In this document: positions 1 to 8,240 of the stretch, in pieces
How the letters are laid out: every line of letters begins with the position of its first letter
Numbering within the stretch: the first letter of the stretch is position 1
Source of the DNA: ZC4RG20 sp036381515
GTDB lineage: Bacteria; Pseudomonadota; Gammaproteobacteria; Steroidobacterales; Rariloculaceae
Direction: 5' to 3'
Length of the DNA: 64,000 bases
Assembly: GCA_036381515.1 (NCBI GenBank)
Contig: DASVCR010000103.1
Location: forward strand, 19,229 to 83,228
Program-made: the position numbers and the translations under genes
Notes under the pieces: generated by a model
Told to the model about the DNA's origin: nothing
Seen by the model: only the letters and a program-made list of their open reading frames with translations
Databases searched by the model: none

Positions 1-19
1 CGCGCTGCAGAGCGCAGCG

Positions 20-2401
20 GTGCGCATTCGTCGCACGCTCGCCCACGTTGCGGTGCTCGCCGCGACTGTCCCGTTCGTCTCGACGCTGCCAGCCGCTCCG
101 CTCGAGCCGCCTCCCGAGGTCGCGCGCCTGCTCGAGGCGCCGCCGCTGCCCAAGCTCTCGCTCGGTCCGGGCCATAGGCACGCGCTGCTCGTCCACGAGC
201 ACGAGCTCCTGCCGACGCAGCTGCTTGCCGAGCCCACCGTCTCCGTCGTCGGCCTCAAGGTCAATCCGAAGACCTACGGCCGTCACGCGCCGCTCGCGTA
301 CTACGATCTCACGCTCGTCGATCTTTCGACCGGCCACCGGACCGATCTCGACGTGCCGCCCGACGCGATCCTCGGGTTCCCGATCTGGTCGCCGGACGGC
401 TCGCGGTTCGCGTTCACGGCGACCGTCGACAACGGCATCGAGCTTTGGGTCGGCGACACCGCGGAAGGCCGCGTGCGCCGCCTCGTCGGTCCCGAGCTGA
501 ACGGCACGCTGAGCGCGCCGTGCACGTGGACCGGCGACGGCCGCCTGCTCTGCAGGCTGATCGACGGCGAGAAGCGGCAGTTCCCCACCACGACCGCGAA
601 CGATCTGTTCCGGTTGACCGCCCCGACGACGATTCGGAGCCTGTCGCAGCAGGCGCTCGATCCGTGGCTCGTGCGCCAGCTGATCGAATCCCAGCTGACG
701 TTGATCGACGTCGACACCGGGCTCCGCCAGCCGATCGGCCAGCCCGCCGCGATCGAGGCCGTCGACCCGGCGCCGAGCGGCGCGTTCCTGCTCGTGTCGC
801 GGATCGTGCCGCCTTACCCGCAGGTGTCCGGCGTCGAGCCGCCGCTCAAGACGATCGAGGTCTGGGACCGCTTCGGCAACGTCGTGAAGACGTTCCCGTC
901 CGCGGGCAGCCAGCCGAACGCGCCGCGCGCGATGCAGTGGCACGCGTCGCTGCCCGCGACTCTGGTCTGGGTCGAGCGCTACGGCGAAGGCGACCGGCTG
1001 ATGCGCCTCGCCGCACCGTTCACCGAGGAGGCGTCCGAGTTCTATCGCTCGCCGAATCCTTACGCCGGCCTCGAATGGCTCGAGGGCAGGCTCGATGCGC
1101 TCGTGAGCGACTACGACTCGCTGCGCCGGCTGCGCCGCCACTGGCTCGTGTCGTGGAACGGCGAGGAGCCTCGCCTGCTCGCCGAAGGCAGCGTCGACGC
1201 CGCGTACTCGCGCTTCGGCCGGCCGATGACGACCGTCAACGAATGGGGCAAGGAGGTCGTCGCCGTCCACGACGGCGGCATCTTCCTGCGGGGCACGGCA
1301 CCCGGCGCGGGCGCCGCGGTCGGCTACCTCGATCACCTGAACCTCGGGTCGCTCGACACGAAGCGGATCTGGGAGTCGGACGGGCACGCTTACGAGGTCG
1401 TGCTCGGGCTGCTGTCGCCCGACGGCAGCGCGTTTCTGACGCGCCGAGAGACGTCGCGCGAGCCACCGAATTACTACGCGCACACGCTGGACGGCGACAA
1501 GGCGCTGACGACTTACGAGCATCCTGCGCCGGCGCTCGTCGACGCGCGCAGGATCACGCTGCGCTACAAGCGGCCGGACGGCCTCGGTCTGTCCGCGACG
1601 CTGTATCTGCCCGCGGGCGCCGACCCGAGCGAGCCGCTGCCGGTGATCGTCTGGGCGTATCCGCGCGTGTACGGCGAGGACACCGAGTCGGTCGAGCCCG
1701 TGGCCGCGGAGCAGTTCCCGGGCTTCGAGGACGCGTTCAAGCTGTTCTTCCTGCTCGAGGGCTATGCGGTGCTCGACGACGTGTCGATGCCGATCGTCGG
1801 CTCGACGGCGACGGCGAACGACACGTTCATCGAGCAGATCGTGAAGAACGCGGAGGCGACGCTCGCCGCGGCGGCGGACACCGGCTTCGTCGACCCGACC
1901 CGCGCCGGCGTGGCGGGGCACAGCTACGGCGCGTTCATGGTCGCGAACCTGCTCGTGCACTCGGATCTCTTCTCCGCGGGCGCGGCGCTCTCGGGCGCGT
2001 ATAACCGGACCCTGACGCCGTTCGGCTTCCAGACCGAGCGCCGCTCGCTATGGGAAGCACGCGAGACCTACCTCGCCATGTCGCCGTTCCTGTACTCGAA
2101 CGTGATCAACGAGCCGCTGCTGCTCGTGCACGGACTGCTCGACGAGAACGCGGGCACGCCGCCGATCCAGTCGATCCAGTTCTACGAGGCGATCCGTCAC
2201 AACGGCGGGAACGCGGACATCCTGCTCTTGCCGCGCGAAGGCCACACGTATCGCGGCCGCGAGTCCGTGCTCGCGACCGCCGCGGCGATGCTCGAGTTCT
2301 TCGATGCGCATCTGAAGCGCGGTGGGCTCGCGCCGCCGCCGCAGACGCTGCGGGCATCGACGACGGCAGCGGCCGACGCGACGGTAAAGCTCGCGGAATG
2401 A
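20..2401 (+). CDS. Secreted S9 family prolyl oligopeptidase-like serine peptidase
   Basis: Exported alpha/beta-hydrolase peptidase of the S9 (prolyl oligopeptidase/acylaminoacyl peptidase) family, 793 residues from the GTG at 20. The frame stays open to the window edge, so the true start could lie further upstream. The N-terminus has a basic stretch and a hydrophobic segment ending near residue 25, like a signal peptide. The middle (about residues 60-500) is beta-propeller-like. The C-terminal catalytic domain shows GHSYGAFM with the nucleophile at Ser635, Asp708 in HGLLDENAG and His742 in REGHTYRG, a complete triad in the expected order. It probably cleaves short peptides in the periplasm. 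It stands alone on the plus strand and the preferred substrate cannot be read from the sequence. Confidence 0.88.
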   Translation: MRIRRTLAHVAVLAATVPFVSTLPAAPLEPPPEVARLLEAPPLPKLSLGPGHRHALLVHEHELLPTQLLAEPTVSVVGLKVNPKTYGRHAPLAYYDLTLVDLSTGHRTDLDVPPDAILGFPIWSPDGSRFAFTATVDNGIELWVGDTAEGRVRRLVGPELNGTLSAPCTWTGDGRLLCRLIDGEKRQFPTTTANDLFRLTAPTTIRSLSQQALDPWLVRQLIESQLTLIDVDTGLRQPIGQPAAIEAVDPAPSGAFLLVSRIVPPYPQVSGVEPPLKTIEVWDRFGNVVKTFPSAGSQPNAPRAMQWHASLPATLVWVERYGEGDRLMRLAAPFTEEASEFYRSPNPYAGLEWLEGRLDALVSDYDSLRRLRRHWLVSWNGEEPRLLAEGSVDAAYSRFGRPMTTVNEWGKEVVAVHDGGIFLRGTAPGAGAAVGYLDHLNLGSLDTKRIWESDGHAYEVVLGLLSPDGSAFLTRRETSREPPNYYAHTLDGDKALTTYEHPAPALVDARRITLRYKRPDGLGLSATLYLPAGADPSEPLPVIVWAYPRVYGEDTESVEPVAAEQFPGFEDAFKLFFLLEGYAVLDDVSMPIVGSTATANDTFIEQIVKNAEATLAAAADTGFVDPTRAGVAGHSYGAFMVANLLVHSDLFSAGAALSGAYNRTLTPFGFQTERRSLWEARETYLAMSPFLYSNVINEPLLLVHGLLDENAGTPPIQSIQFYEAIRHNGGNADILLLPREGHTYRGRESVLATAAAMLEFFDAHLKRGGLAPPPQTLRASTTAAADATVKLAE

Positions 2402-2699
2402 GCTCGCCGAGCCGGCCGCGTGGGCTGCCAAGGCGAGCACATCCCTGTGCTCTCGTTGCTGTTCATCCGGGCTGAAACAGCTTCGACTCCGATACCCACG
2501 CGATCCACCCTAAGGGCACGCTCCGCGTGGACCCAAACTGTCGGCGCTCGGCGACAGGAGAATCGCGCCTGTGAGACGTTTTATCCGAGACGGTACCTAT
2601 GCGCGCTGCGAAGCCCATTGCCGCTCGAAACGGGCTAGCATGGCCGCGTGAGCGGAGCGGAGCGTCCAAGGTGACGGGCATTCAGGTAAGGGAGCCGGC
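2402..2699. other. Intergenic spacer without recognisable gene
   Basis: About 300 bases between the peptidase and the creatininase-like gene. The only structure noticed is a small hairpin with 6-bp stem CTGTCG/CGACAG near 2539-2558. The last bases carry the AAGGGAG ribosome-binding site of the next gene. Short open frames here show no recognisable protein features. Confidence 0.5.
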
Positions 2700-3497
2700 A
2701 TGCACAGCGGCTGCTGGCAGGATCTGACGACGACGGACTTCGCCGCCGTCGATCCGGAGTCGACCGTCGCGCTGCTGCCGGTCGCCGCCGTCGAGCAGCA
2801 CGGCCCGCATCTGCCGCTGTCGACGGACGCGGTCATCGCGGCCGAGCTCGCGCGCGCGGTGCTCGGCCGCATGTCGGGCGCGACGACGCTCCTCGTGCTC
2901 CCGCTCGCCGAGATCGGGCACAGCCCCGAGCACGCGTCGTTCGCCGGCACGCTGACCGCGCGCGCCGAGACACTGCTCGCGTTGTGGACGGAGATCGGCC
3001 GCAGCGTCGCGAATGCCGGCGTCCGCAAGCTGATCATGCTGAACTCGCACGGCGGACAGAAGGCGCTCGTCGACATCGTCGCGACCCGCCTGCGCGCCGA
3101 TCACGGCCTCTTCGTCGTGCGCGCGAACACGTTCTCGCTCGGCACGCCGCCCGGCCTCTTCGACCCGCGCGAGCTCGCGCTCGGGCTGCACGGCGGCGAC
3201 TTCGAGACGTCGCTGATGCTGCATCTCCGCCCGGACCTCGTGCGCACGGAGCGCATCGCGGATTTCGTCGGCTTGCCGGAGCGGCTCGCCGCGGAGCACC
3301 AGGTCCTCGGCGTCGAGAAGCCGATCGGGTTCGGCTGGCTCAGCGAGGATCTCCATCCCGACGGGGCCGTCGGCCGCGCCGGGCGCGCGAGCGCGGAGAA
3401 GGGCGCCCGCTGCTTCGAGCATCTCGTGAGCAGGCTCGCGCGGCTCGTCGACGAGGTCGCGGCGACGCCGCTGACGGTCCTGCGCGGCCGGCCGTGA
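2700..3497 (+). CDS. Creatininase-family amidohydrolase (ArfB/MftE-like)
   Basis: 265-residue metal-dependent amidohydrolase of the creatininase superfamily. The signature is complete: VEQHGPHLPLSTD (about residues 31-43) supplies Glu, His and Asp metal ligands, NSHGGQ lies near residue 118, and LHGGDFETS contains the second conserved His/Glu region. Family members hydrolyse cyclic or formyl amides. The archaeal member ArfB deformylates the pyrimidine made from GTP in riboflavin/F420 synthesis, and MftE acts in mycofactocin maturation. The next genes are a GTP cyclohydrolase II and a RibD-type reductase, so a pyrimidine amide is a plausible substrate, but this is inference from context. The start has a clear AAGGGAG site. 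The gene is convergent with ribA. Confidence 0.85.
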   Translation: MHSGCWQDLTTTDFAAVDPESTVALLPVAAVEQHGPHLPLSTDAVIAAELARAVLGRMSGATTLLVLPLAEIGHSPEHASFAGTLTARAETLLALWTEIGRSVANAGVRKLIMLNSHGGQKALVDIVATRLRADHGLFVVRANTFSLGTPPGLFDPRELALGLHGGDFETSLMLHLRPDLVRTERIADFVGLPERLAAEHQVLGVEKPIGFGWLSEDLHPDGAVGRAGRASAEKGARCFEHLVSRLARLVDEVAATPLTVLRGRP

Positions 3498-3501
3498 GCG
3501 G

Positions 3502-4629
3502 CTACTCGAGGTGCCCGGCCCGCTCGCGTTTCGCCTTGAGATAGCGCGCGTTGTGCGAGTTCGCCGTGCCGACGAGCGGCACGCGGCCGGCGACGTCGAT
3601 GCCGTGCGCGCGGAGCGCCGCGATCTTCTGCGGGTTGTTCGTCAGCAGATCGACCCTCGAGACGCCGAGCTCGCGGAGCAGCGCGGCCGCGACGTCGTAC
3701 GTGCGCTCGTCCTCGAGGAAGCCGAGGCGGCGGTCCGCGTCGAGCGTGTCGAGCCCGCCGTCCTGCAGCTTGTAGGCGCGCAGCTTGTTCGCGAGCCCGA
3801 TGCCGCGGCCCTCCTGATCGAGATAGAGCAGCACGCCGCCGCCGAGCTCGGCGATCCGGCGTACGGCCCTGCGCAGCTGCTCGCCGCAGTCGCAGCGGAG
3901 GCTCCCCAGGAGGTCGCCGGTCAGGCACGCCGAGTGCAGCCTGACCGGCACGACGCCGCGGAGGTCCGGCGAGCCGATCAGCACCGCGACGTGCTCGCCG
4001 AGCCCGTGCTCGTCGCGAAAGAGCGCGAGCTCGCAATCGAGCGCGTCGGCGAGCGGCACGCGCGACTGGCTTATCCGCTTCAAACGGGGCCGCGCGGGCG
4101 CGCCGTGCCGGTGAACGTCAGCGACGTCGACCGACAGGAGCGACGCGTCGGGCGGCGCCGCGGCCTCGATCGCGAGCAGCGCCGGCAGCAGACGCCCGGC
4201 CTTCGCGAGCCGGAAGCACGCGGCGGCGACCTCCGCGAACGGCGGGTCCGAATCGACGTCGAAGGCGGCGTGCGCCGCCGAGCCTTCGACGCCGGCGCCC
4301 GCGAGCGTGCGCAGCGTGTCGATCGTCGCGGACGCAGGCACGGCGACCGCGACGGCCGCGCCGGTCCCGTCCGCGATCCCGAGCGCATCGGCGCGCTCGC
4401 GGGTGATCAGGAGCCACAGCGGAGCGCCCGTCGCGGCGATCCGCTTCAGCAGGGTCTGCGGCGCGGCCTCGACCGCCGCGACGACGAGGCCGCGGCCGTG
4501 GCCGTTCGCGGCGCGCTCGGCGACGTGCACGGCGCGGCCGCGGCGCAGCTCGGCGACCGCTCGATCGACCGCCAACATGGACGCTTCGCCGTTGAGGCCG
4601 GCGCCGGATATCCGATTCGAAGGGTTCAC
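3502..4629 (-). CDS. ribA: GTP cyclohydrolase II with degenerate N-terminal domain
   Basis: 375-residue protein whose C-terminal ~200 residues are a canonical GTP cyclohydrolase II. The zinc-site motif HSACLTGDLLGSLRCDCGEQ gives the three Cys ligands, and QEGRGIGL and LTNNPQKI follow. The reaction opens GTP to 2,5-diamino-6-ribosylaminopyrimidinone phosphate, formate and pyrophosphate. The N-terminal ~160 residues occupy the place of a DHBP synthase domain but lack its usual acidic motifs, so RibB activity is unlikely. The GTG at 4629 is used; ATG 4575 is an alternative start. It is convergent with the creatininase gene (4 nt apart) and divergent from the RibD-C gene. This may be a specialised paralogue rather than the housekeeping enzyme, because no ribE/ribH lies nearby. 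Confidence 0.88.
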   Translation of the reverse strand: MNPSNRISGAGLNGEASMLAVDRAVAELRRGRAVHVAERAANGHGRGLVVAAVEAAPQTLLKRIAATGAPLWLLITRERADALGIADGTGAAVAVAVPASATIDTLRTLAGAGVEGSAAHAAFDVDSDPPFAEVAAACFRLAKAGRLLPALLAIEAAAPPDASLLSVDVADVHRHGAPARPRLKRISQSRVPLADALDCELALFRDEHGLGEHVAVLIGSPDLRGVVPVRLHSACLTGDLLGSLRCDCGEQLRRAVRRIAELGGGVLLYLDQEGRGIGLANKLRAYKLQDGGLDTLDADRRLGFLEDERTYDVAAALLRELGVSRVDLLTNNPQKIAALRAHGIDVAGRVPLVGTANSHNARYLKAKRERAGHLE

Positions 4630-4710
4630 GGGGATGTTAGGATAACAACGTTACGGCCGGGACTGCCGGTTTCGCTGTCCCGGTCGGCCTCGACAGAGCC
4701 GATCGCGACG

Positions 4711-5658
4711 TTGCGTCCCCCACTCCGGAACGAGCACGAGATCCGCCGAACGGCGATCACGGACGGCGAACGCGCGTTCCGCGCGCTGCTCGCGCTGCCG
4801 CGGAACGGCGAGCCCTCCTCGATCGGCGTCGACGGCTCGGGCGCCGTGCTTCCGGTCCCTGCCGACGACGCACGCTGCCTGCTCGTGCGCGGCGCCGACG
4901 GCTGGTGCCCGGCGGCGCACGTGACGGCCGAGAGCCGCGCGGTGCTCGAGCTCTATCTCCCGGTCCGTTGTCATTCGGGCACGCTCGCGGTCGCGCATCT
5001 CGGCCAGAGCCTCGACGGCCGGATCGCGACGGCGAGCGGCGATTCATACTACGTGACGGGCGCCGCGAACCTGCTGCACCTGCAGCGGATGCGCGCGCTG
5101 TGCGATGCCGTGCTCGTCGGCGCGGGGACGGTCGCCGCGGACGACCCGCGGCTCACGGTCCGCATGGAGGCGGGCCCGCAGCCCGTCCGGGTCGTGCTCG
5201 ATCCGCGCCGACGCCTCAGCGCGGACCGCCGCGTCTTCTCGGACGGGGCCGCGACGACGTTGCTCGTCGTCGACGAAGCGCTCGCGGGCGCCGGCGAGCG
5301 TCACGGCGACGCCGAGATCGTCCGCGTTCCGGTCCGCAACGGACGGCTCGCGCTCGACGCGCTGCTCGACGAGCTCCGCGCGCGCGGGCTTCGCTCGGTA
5401 TTCGTCGAGGGCGGCGGCACGACCGTGTCGCGGTTCCTCGAAGCGGGGCTGCTCGATCGGCTGCAGGTCGCGATCGCGCCGCTCGTGATAGGCGTCGGCC
5501 GCCCGGGCCTCGACGTGCCGGGCTGCAATCGGATGCGCGACTGCCTGCGCGCCGCGCATCGCGTGTTCCGCATGGGCGACGACGTGCTGATCGACTGCGA
5601 CCTGCGCCGCCCGCCGAACGGCGGCGCCGCTGCGACGGAGCTCGTGCGCGTGCTGTAA
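4711..5658 (+). CDS. RibD C-terminal-type (dihydrofolate-reductase fold) pyrimidine reductase, no deaminase domain
   Basis: Stand-alone reductase of the RibD_C/ArfC-Rib7 family, about 315 residues from TTG 4711. The start is uncertain: the frame is open well upstream, but that part is antisense to ribA. Family motifs are LGQSLDGRIAT near the start of the domain, VGAGTVAADDPRLTV (NADPH site) and EGGGTTVSRFLEAGLLD. Relatives reduce the ribosyl side chain of the GTP-derived pyrimidine phosphate to ribityl, so it would act directly after the adjacent RibA. There is no cytidine-deaminase-like domain, unlike bifunctional bacterial RibD. About 100 residues before the reductase core have no recognised domain. 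It is convergent with the methyltransferase gene across a long palindrome. Confidence 0.8.
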   Translation: MRPPLRNEHEIRRTAITDGERAFRALLALPRNGEPSSIGVDGSGAVLPVPADDARCLLVRGADGWCPAAHVTAESRAVLELYLPVRCHSGTLAVAHLGQSLDGRIATASGDSYYVTGAANLLHLQRMRALCDAVLVGAGTVAADDPRLTVRMEAGPQPVRVVLDPRRRLSADRRVFSDGAATTLLVVDEALAGAGERHGDAEIVRVPVRNGRLALDALLDELRARGLRSVFVEGGGTTVSRFLEAGLLDRLQVAIAPLVIGVGRPGLDVPGCNRMRDCLRAAHRVFRMGDDVLIDCDLRRPPNGGAAATELVRVL

Positions 5659-5715
5659 CGAAAAATTGTGTCAGACACATTTTTCCCGGGAAAAATGTGT
5701 CTGACACAATTTTCG
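5659..5715. repeat. REP-like 57-bp palindrome between convergent genes
   Basis: Nearly perfect inverted repeat: left arm 5659-5687 and right arm 5688-5715, one bulged A, centred on CCCGGG with no loop. Each arm contains the smaller palindrome GTGTCAGACAC. Runs of A and T flank the arms, so on either strand it can form a strong hairpin and may terminate both convergent transcripts. The stop codon and last residues of the methyltransferase lie inside it. A diverged relative sits at 7683-7716. Confidence 0.85.
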
Positions 5716-6564
5716 TCCCGCGACGTCGATGTGACCGACGACGAGCCGTGACCTGCCGTGCTCGACGTGCTCGAGCCGGCGCGCGAGCCACGCGTCGAGC
5801 GTCGGCCGCTCGTCCGGCGCGATCTCGGCGGCCGCCGCGTGCCAGCCCGCGAGGAGCTCGCGCTGCATCTCGAGGGTGTCGGGGCCGAGCCGCCAGTCCG
5901 TGCTCTCGATGCGCAGCGCGTAGCCGTGCGCGGCGAACGCCTCGACGACCTTCGTCGCGGCGTCCGGGCCGAGCGCGGGCCCGAAACCCTTGTCTCCGTG
6001 CTGATGCCGGTTCACGAGCGCGCGCACGTGCTCGTCGCCGGGCTCGGGCGGCTCGAAGCGGATCCGGCCGTCGTACGTCAGCGCGAAGAGGACCGACGCC
6101 TCGGAATCGGCGCAGCACGCGGCGAGCCGCCGCAGCCAGTCGGCGGAGACGAGATCGAGCAGCGCCGACGCCGTGACGAGCCCGCCGGCGCCGGGCATGC
6201 AGCGGTCGAGCTTGGGCGCGATGTCCGCTTCGCAGAGCTCGATCTCGCACGTGAATGCGTCGCCGCCGACGTCGAGGCCTCGGGCCGTCTCGGCCGATGC
6301 GAGCCCGTTCCGGTCGGCCCACGCACGGAGCGCGTCGGCCGCGGCCGCGAGGACGGTCGGATCGTCGTCGACGAGCCGCCAGCGCTGCCGGCCGCCGAGC
6401 CGCGGCGCGAGCCAGCGCAGGTTCGCGCCGGTGCCGGCGCCGAGGTCGACGACGTCGAGCGGCCGGTCGTCGGGGCGCGCGATCATGTTGCACATCGCGC
6501 CGGCGCGCGCGGCGGCGTCGGCCGGTTCCCGCAGCGCGAGCCACGCCGGCGAGAAGCCGCTCAT
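5671..6564 (-). CDS. Class I SAM-dependent methyltransferase
   Basis: 297-residue Rossmann-fold methyltransferase. The SAM-binding motif VVDLGAGTGANLRWL lies near residues 38-52, and VDDDP follows as the acidic motif II. Start ATG 6564 overlaps the TGA of the upstream glycosyltransferase (ATGA), so translation is probably coupled. The last ~14 residues are encoded by the REP-like palindrome, which also supplies the stop codon. That tail is therefore likely acquired and dispensable. The substrate is unknown. Its place after the glycosyltransferase, PTPS-like and dehydrogenase genes suggests it modifies the same small molecule. Confidence 0.85.
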   Translation of the reverse strand: MSGFSPAWLALREPADAAARAGAMCNMIARPDDRPLDVVDLGAGTGANLRWLAPRLGGRQRWRLVDDDPTVLAAAADALRAWADRNGLASAETARGLDVGGDAFTCEIELCEADIAPKLDRCMPGAGGLVTASALLDLVSADWLRRLAACCADSEASVLFALTYDGRIRFEPPEPGDEHVRALVNRHQHGDKGFGPALGPDAATKVVEAFAAHGYALRIESTDWRLGPDTLEMQRELLAGWHAAAAEIAPDERPTLDAWLARRLEHVEHGRSRLVVGHIDVAGRKLCQTHFSREKCV

Positions 6565-7652
6565 GCGCCGCTCCCGCCCGTACCTGCGAGCGCTTCGACC
6601 GCCGCCGCGAAGCGCGCGGCCGCGTCGGCCCACGTCGGCAGCGCCCGCGCGCGCTCGAGCGCGCGTGCCGACAGCGCGGCATGCAGCGCCGCGTCGCCGA
6701 GCACGCGCGCGAGCGCGTCGGCGAGCGCGTCGACGTCCCCCGGCGGGACGAGCAGGCCGGCGTCGCCGACCGTGTCCGGCACGGCGCCTGCCTCCGTCGC
6801 GACGATCGGCAGACCGTACGCGAGCGCGTCGGCGTGCGCGATGCCGTAGCCCTCGAGGAACGAGGGCAGCACGAATGCGTGCGCGGCGCGGTGCAACGCG
6901 TCGAGCACACCGCGCGAGACCTCGCCGTGCAGCACGACGCGCGCGGCGAGACCAAGACTTGCGATACGTGCGCGGAGCGCCGCCGCGGTCGCCGGATCGC
7001 GCGCCGTGCTGCCGACGCAGTCGAGCCGCCACGGAAGGTCGGTCAGGCGCGCGAGCGCGTCGAGCAGCACCGCGTGGCCCTTGCGCGGGGTCAGCGTCGC
7101 GACGCACAAGAGCCGCGGCGGATCGGGCATGCTCGCGTGCGGCGCTGCCGAGAGCCGCCCGTGCTCGTCACCCCTGCCTCCCCCGCCCGGCGCCGGCCGG
7201 TCCGTCCCGGGCTCGACGATGCGGATGCGCTCGCTCGGAAAGCGGTCCGCGGCAACGCGCCGCGCGGTCCAGCGGCTCGTCACGATGACGCCGCGCGCCG
7301 CCTGCCACGCGCGGCGTTCGTCACGACGGAGCCGCGCGGCCGCCGACTCGTCGAGGCCGGTCTCGTCGCCGACCGGATGATGCACGAGCGCGACGATGCC
7401 GAGCCGCGCCGCGTGCCGCTCGAGCGTAGCGGCGAGATCGGCGAGCGCGAGGCCGTCGACGACGACGGTGCGGCCGGCCGGAATCGACGCGAGCACGTCG
7501 TCCGCGGCGCGGAGCGACGCCGGCGATGCGCCCGGGAAGTCGTCGCCGAGACGCAGCACGCGGACCGTCCAGCCGAGGCTTTCGAGCCCTTCCACGACGC
7601 GCCTGTCGTAGACGTAACCGCCGGTCAGCGTCGCCGGATCGCCGGGCAGCAT
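6561..7652 (-). CDS. Family 4 (GT-B) glycosyltransferase
   Basis: 363-residue retaining glycosyltransferase of the GT4 type. The C-terminal nucleotide-sugar domain has LCVATLTPRKGHAVLLDAL and the donor-site signature PSFLEGYGIAHADALAYG. The N-terminal acceptor domain starts MLPGDPATLTGGYVYDRR, with the glycine-rich loop usual in this family. I chose ATG 7652; the codons upstream run into a REP-like repeat. GTG 7673 is possible. The stop overlaps the methyltransferase start. Donor and acceptor are unknown. It is the third gene of a minus-strand set with the MDR dehydrogenase and PTPS-like genes. Confidence 0.87.
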   Translation of the reverse strand: MLPGDPATLTGGYVYDRRVVEGLESLGWTVRVLRLGDDFPGASPASLRAADDVLASIPAGRTVVVDGLALADLAATLERHAARLGIVALVHHPVGDETGLDESAAARLRRDERRAWQAARGVIVTSRWTARRVAADRFPSERIRIVEPGTDRPAPGGGGRGDEHGRLSAAPHASMPDPPRLLCVATLTPRKGHAVLLDALARLTDLPWRLDCVGSTARDPATAAALRARIASLGLAARVVLHGEVSRGVLDALHRAAHAFVLPSFLEGYGIAHADALAYGLPIVATEAGAVPDTVGDAGLLVPPGDVDALADALARVLGDAALHAALSARALERARALPTWADAAARFAAAVEALAGTGGSGA

Positions 7653-7682
7653 CAGATCGAGCGTGCGCCGCACGTCACGCGT

Positions 7683-7716
7683 CTTCTCAGGCGAGAAGGT
7701 GTCCCACACGTTTTTC
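7683..7716. repeat. Diverged half-copy of the REP-like palindrome
   Basis: A CTTCTC-AGGC-GAGAAG hairpin (7683-7698) is followed directly by GTGTCCCACAC (7699-7709) and GTTTTTC. This repeats the design of the 5659-5715 element, an inner hairpin plus an 11-bp GTGTCnGACAC-type palindrome next to a T-run, but with different bases. It lies between the PTPS-like and glycosyltransferase genes. Confidence 0.55.
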
Positions 7717-7732
7717 TGCCGAAGTCGAGTCG

Positions 7733-8164
7733 TCAGGCCCCCGTTGCGGAGTCGAGGGTTTTTCCGTCGAGCAGGGCCTCGTACGCAGCCCACGCGACAT
7801 GCGACTCGTGCAGCGTCACGCGCAGCGCGTCGATCTCTCGCGCGGACGCGCCGAGTGCGCCGCCGGCGATCTTCGCGGCCATGCGGTCGAACACGACGCG
7901 CGCGAGGAACTCAGTCGTCGTGTTGCGGCCGGCGAACTCGGGCACCTCGTCGAGGTTCCGGAAGTTGAGGTCGCCGAGGATCTCGCGCAGCACGTCGCCC
8001 GCGCGGCCGATGTCGACGACGACGTCGTTCTCGTCGAGCGCGCGCCGCCTGAACTCGACGTCGACGATGTAAGTCGCGCCGTGCAGGCGCTGCGCCGGCC
8101 CGAAGATCTCGCCGTTGAAACTGTGCGCGATCATGAGGTGATCACGTACCGTGACGCTGTACAT
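7733..8164 (-). CDS. PTPS/QueD-fold protein with replaced catalytic residues
   Basis: 143-residue T-fold protein of the 6-pyruvoyl-tetrahydropterin synthase/6-carboxytetrahydropterin synthase family, from ATG 8164. Family landmarks are AHSF (first zinc His, residue 14), RLHGATY (residues 26-32), VVVDIG and FRNLDEVP. The family's active-site Cys position holds Ala24. The HGH zinc motif is HGA, so one ligand is lost. The catalytic LDH triplet reads LNF (Asn67, Phe68). The C-terminal Glu that anchors the pterin ring appears kept as Glu120 in LHES. The fold and perhaps pterin or pyrimidine binding are therefore retained, but normal PTPS/QueD chemistry is unlikely. It sits between the dehydrogenase and glycosyltransferase genes on the same strand. 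Confidence 0.82.
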   Translation of the reverse strand: MYSVTVRDHLMIAHSFNGEIFGPAQRLHGATYIVDVEFRRRALDENDVVVDIGRAGDVLREILGDLNFRNLDEVPEFAGRNTTTEFLARVVFDRMAAKIAGGALGASAREIDALRVTLHESHVAWAAYEALLDGKTLDSATGA

Positions 8165-8240
8165 CCGCTTGCTCCCTGGCTGCACCGTGCCCTTTGCCCA
8201 GTCTAAGGGCCGAGCGCGGTGTGTGCCTCGCCGGCCGCCG

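Noticed and set aside
2420..2638. Small open frames in the gap before the creatininase gene
   Set aside because: Unsupported by motif, composition or ribosome site, and overlapping frames exist on both strands.
4600..4640. tRNA-like GATTCGAAGGGTTC segment
   Set aside because: No acceptor stem, anticodon arm or CCA context could be drawn around it. It is the start region of ribA.
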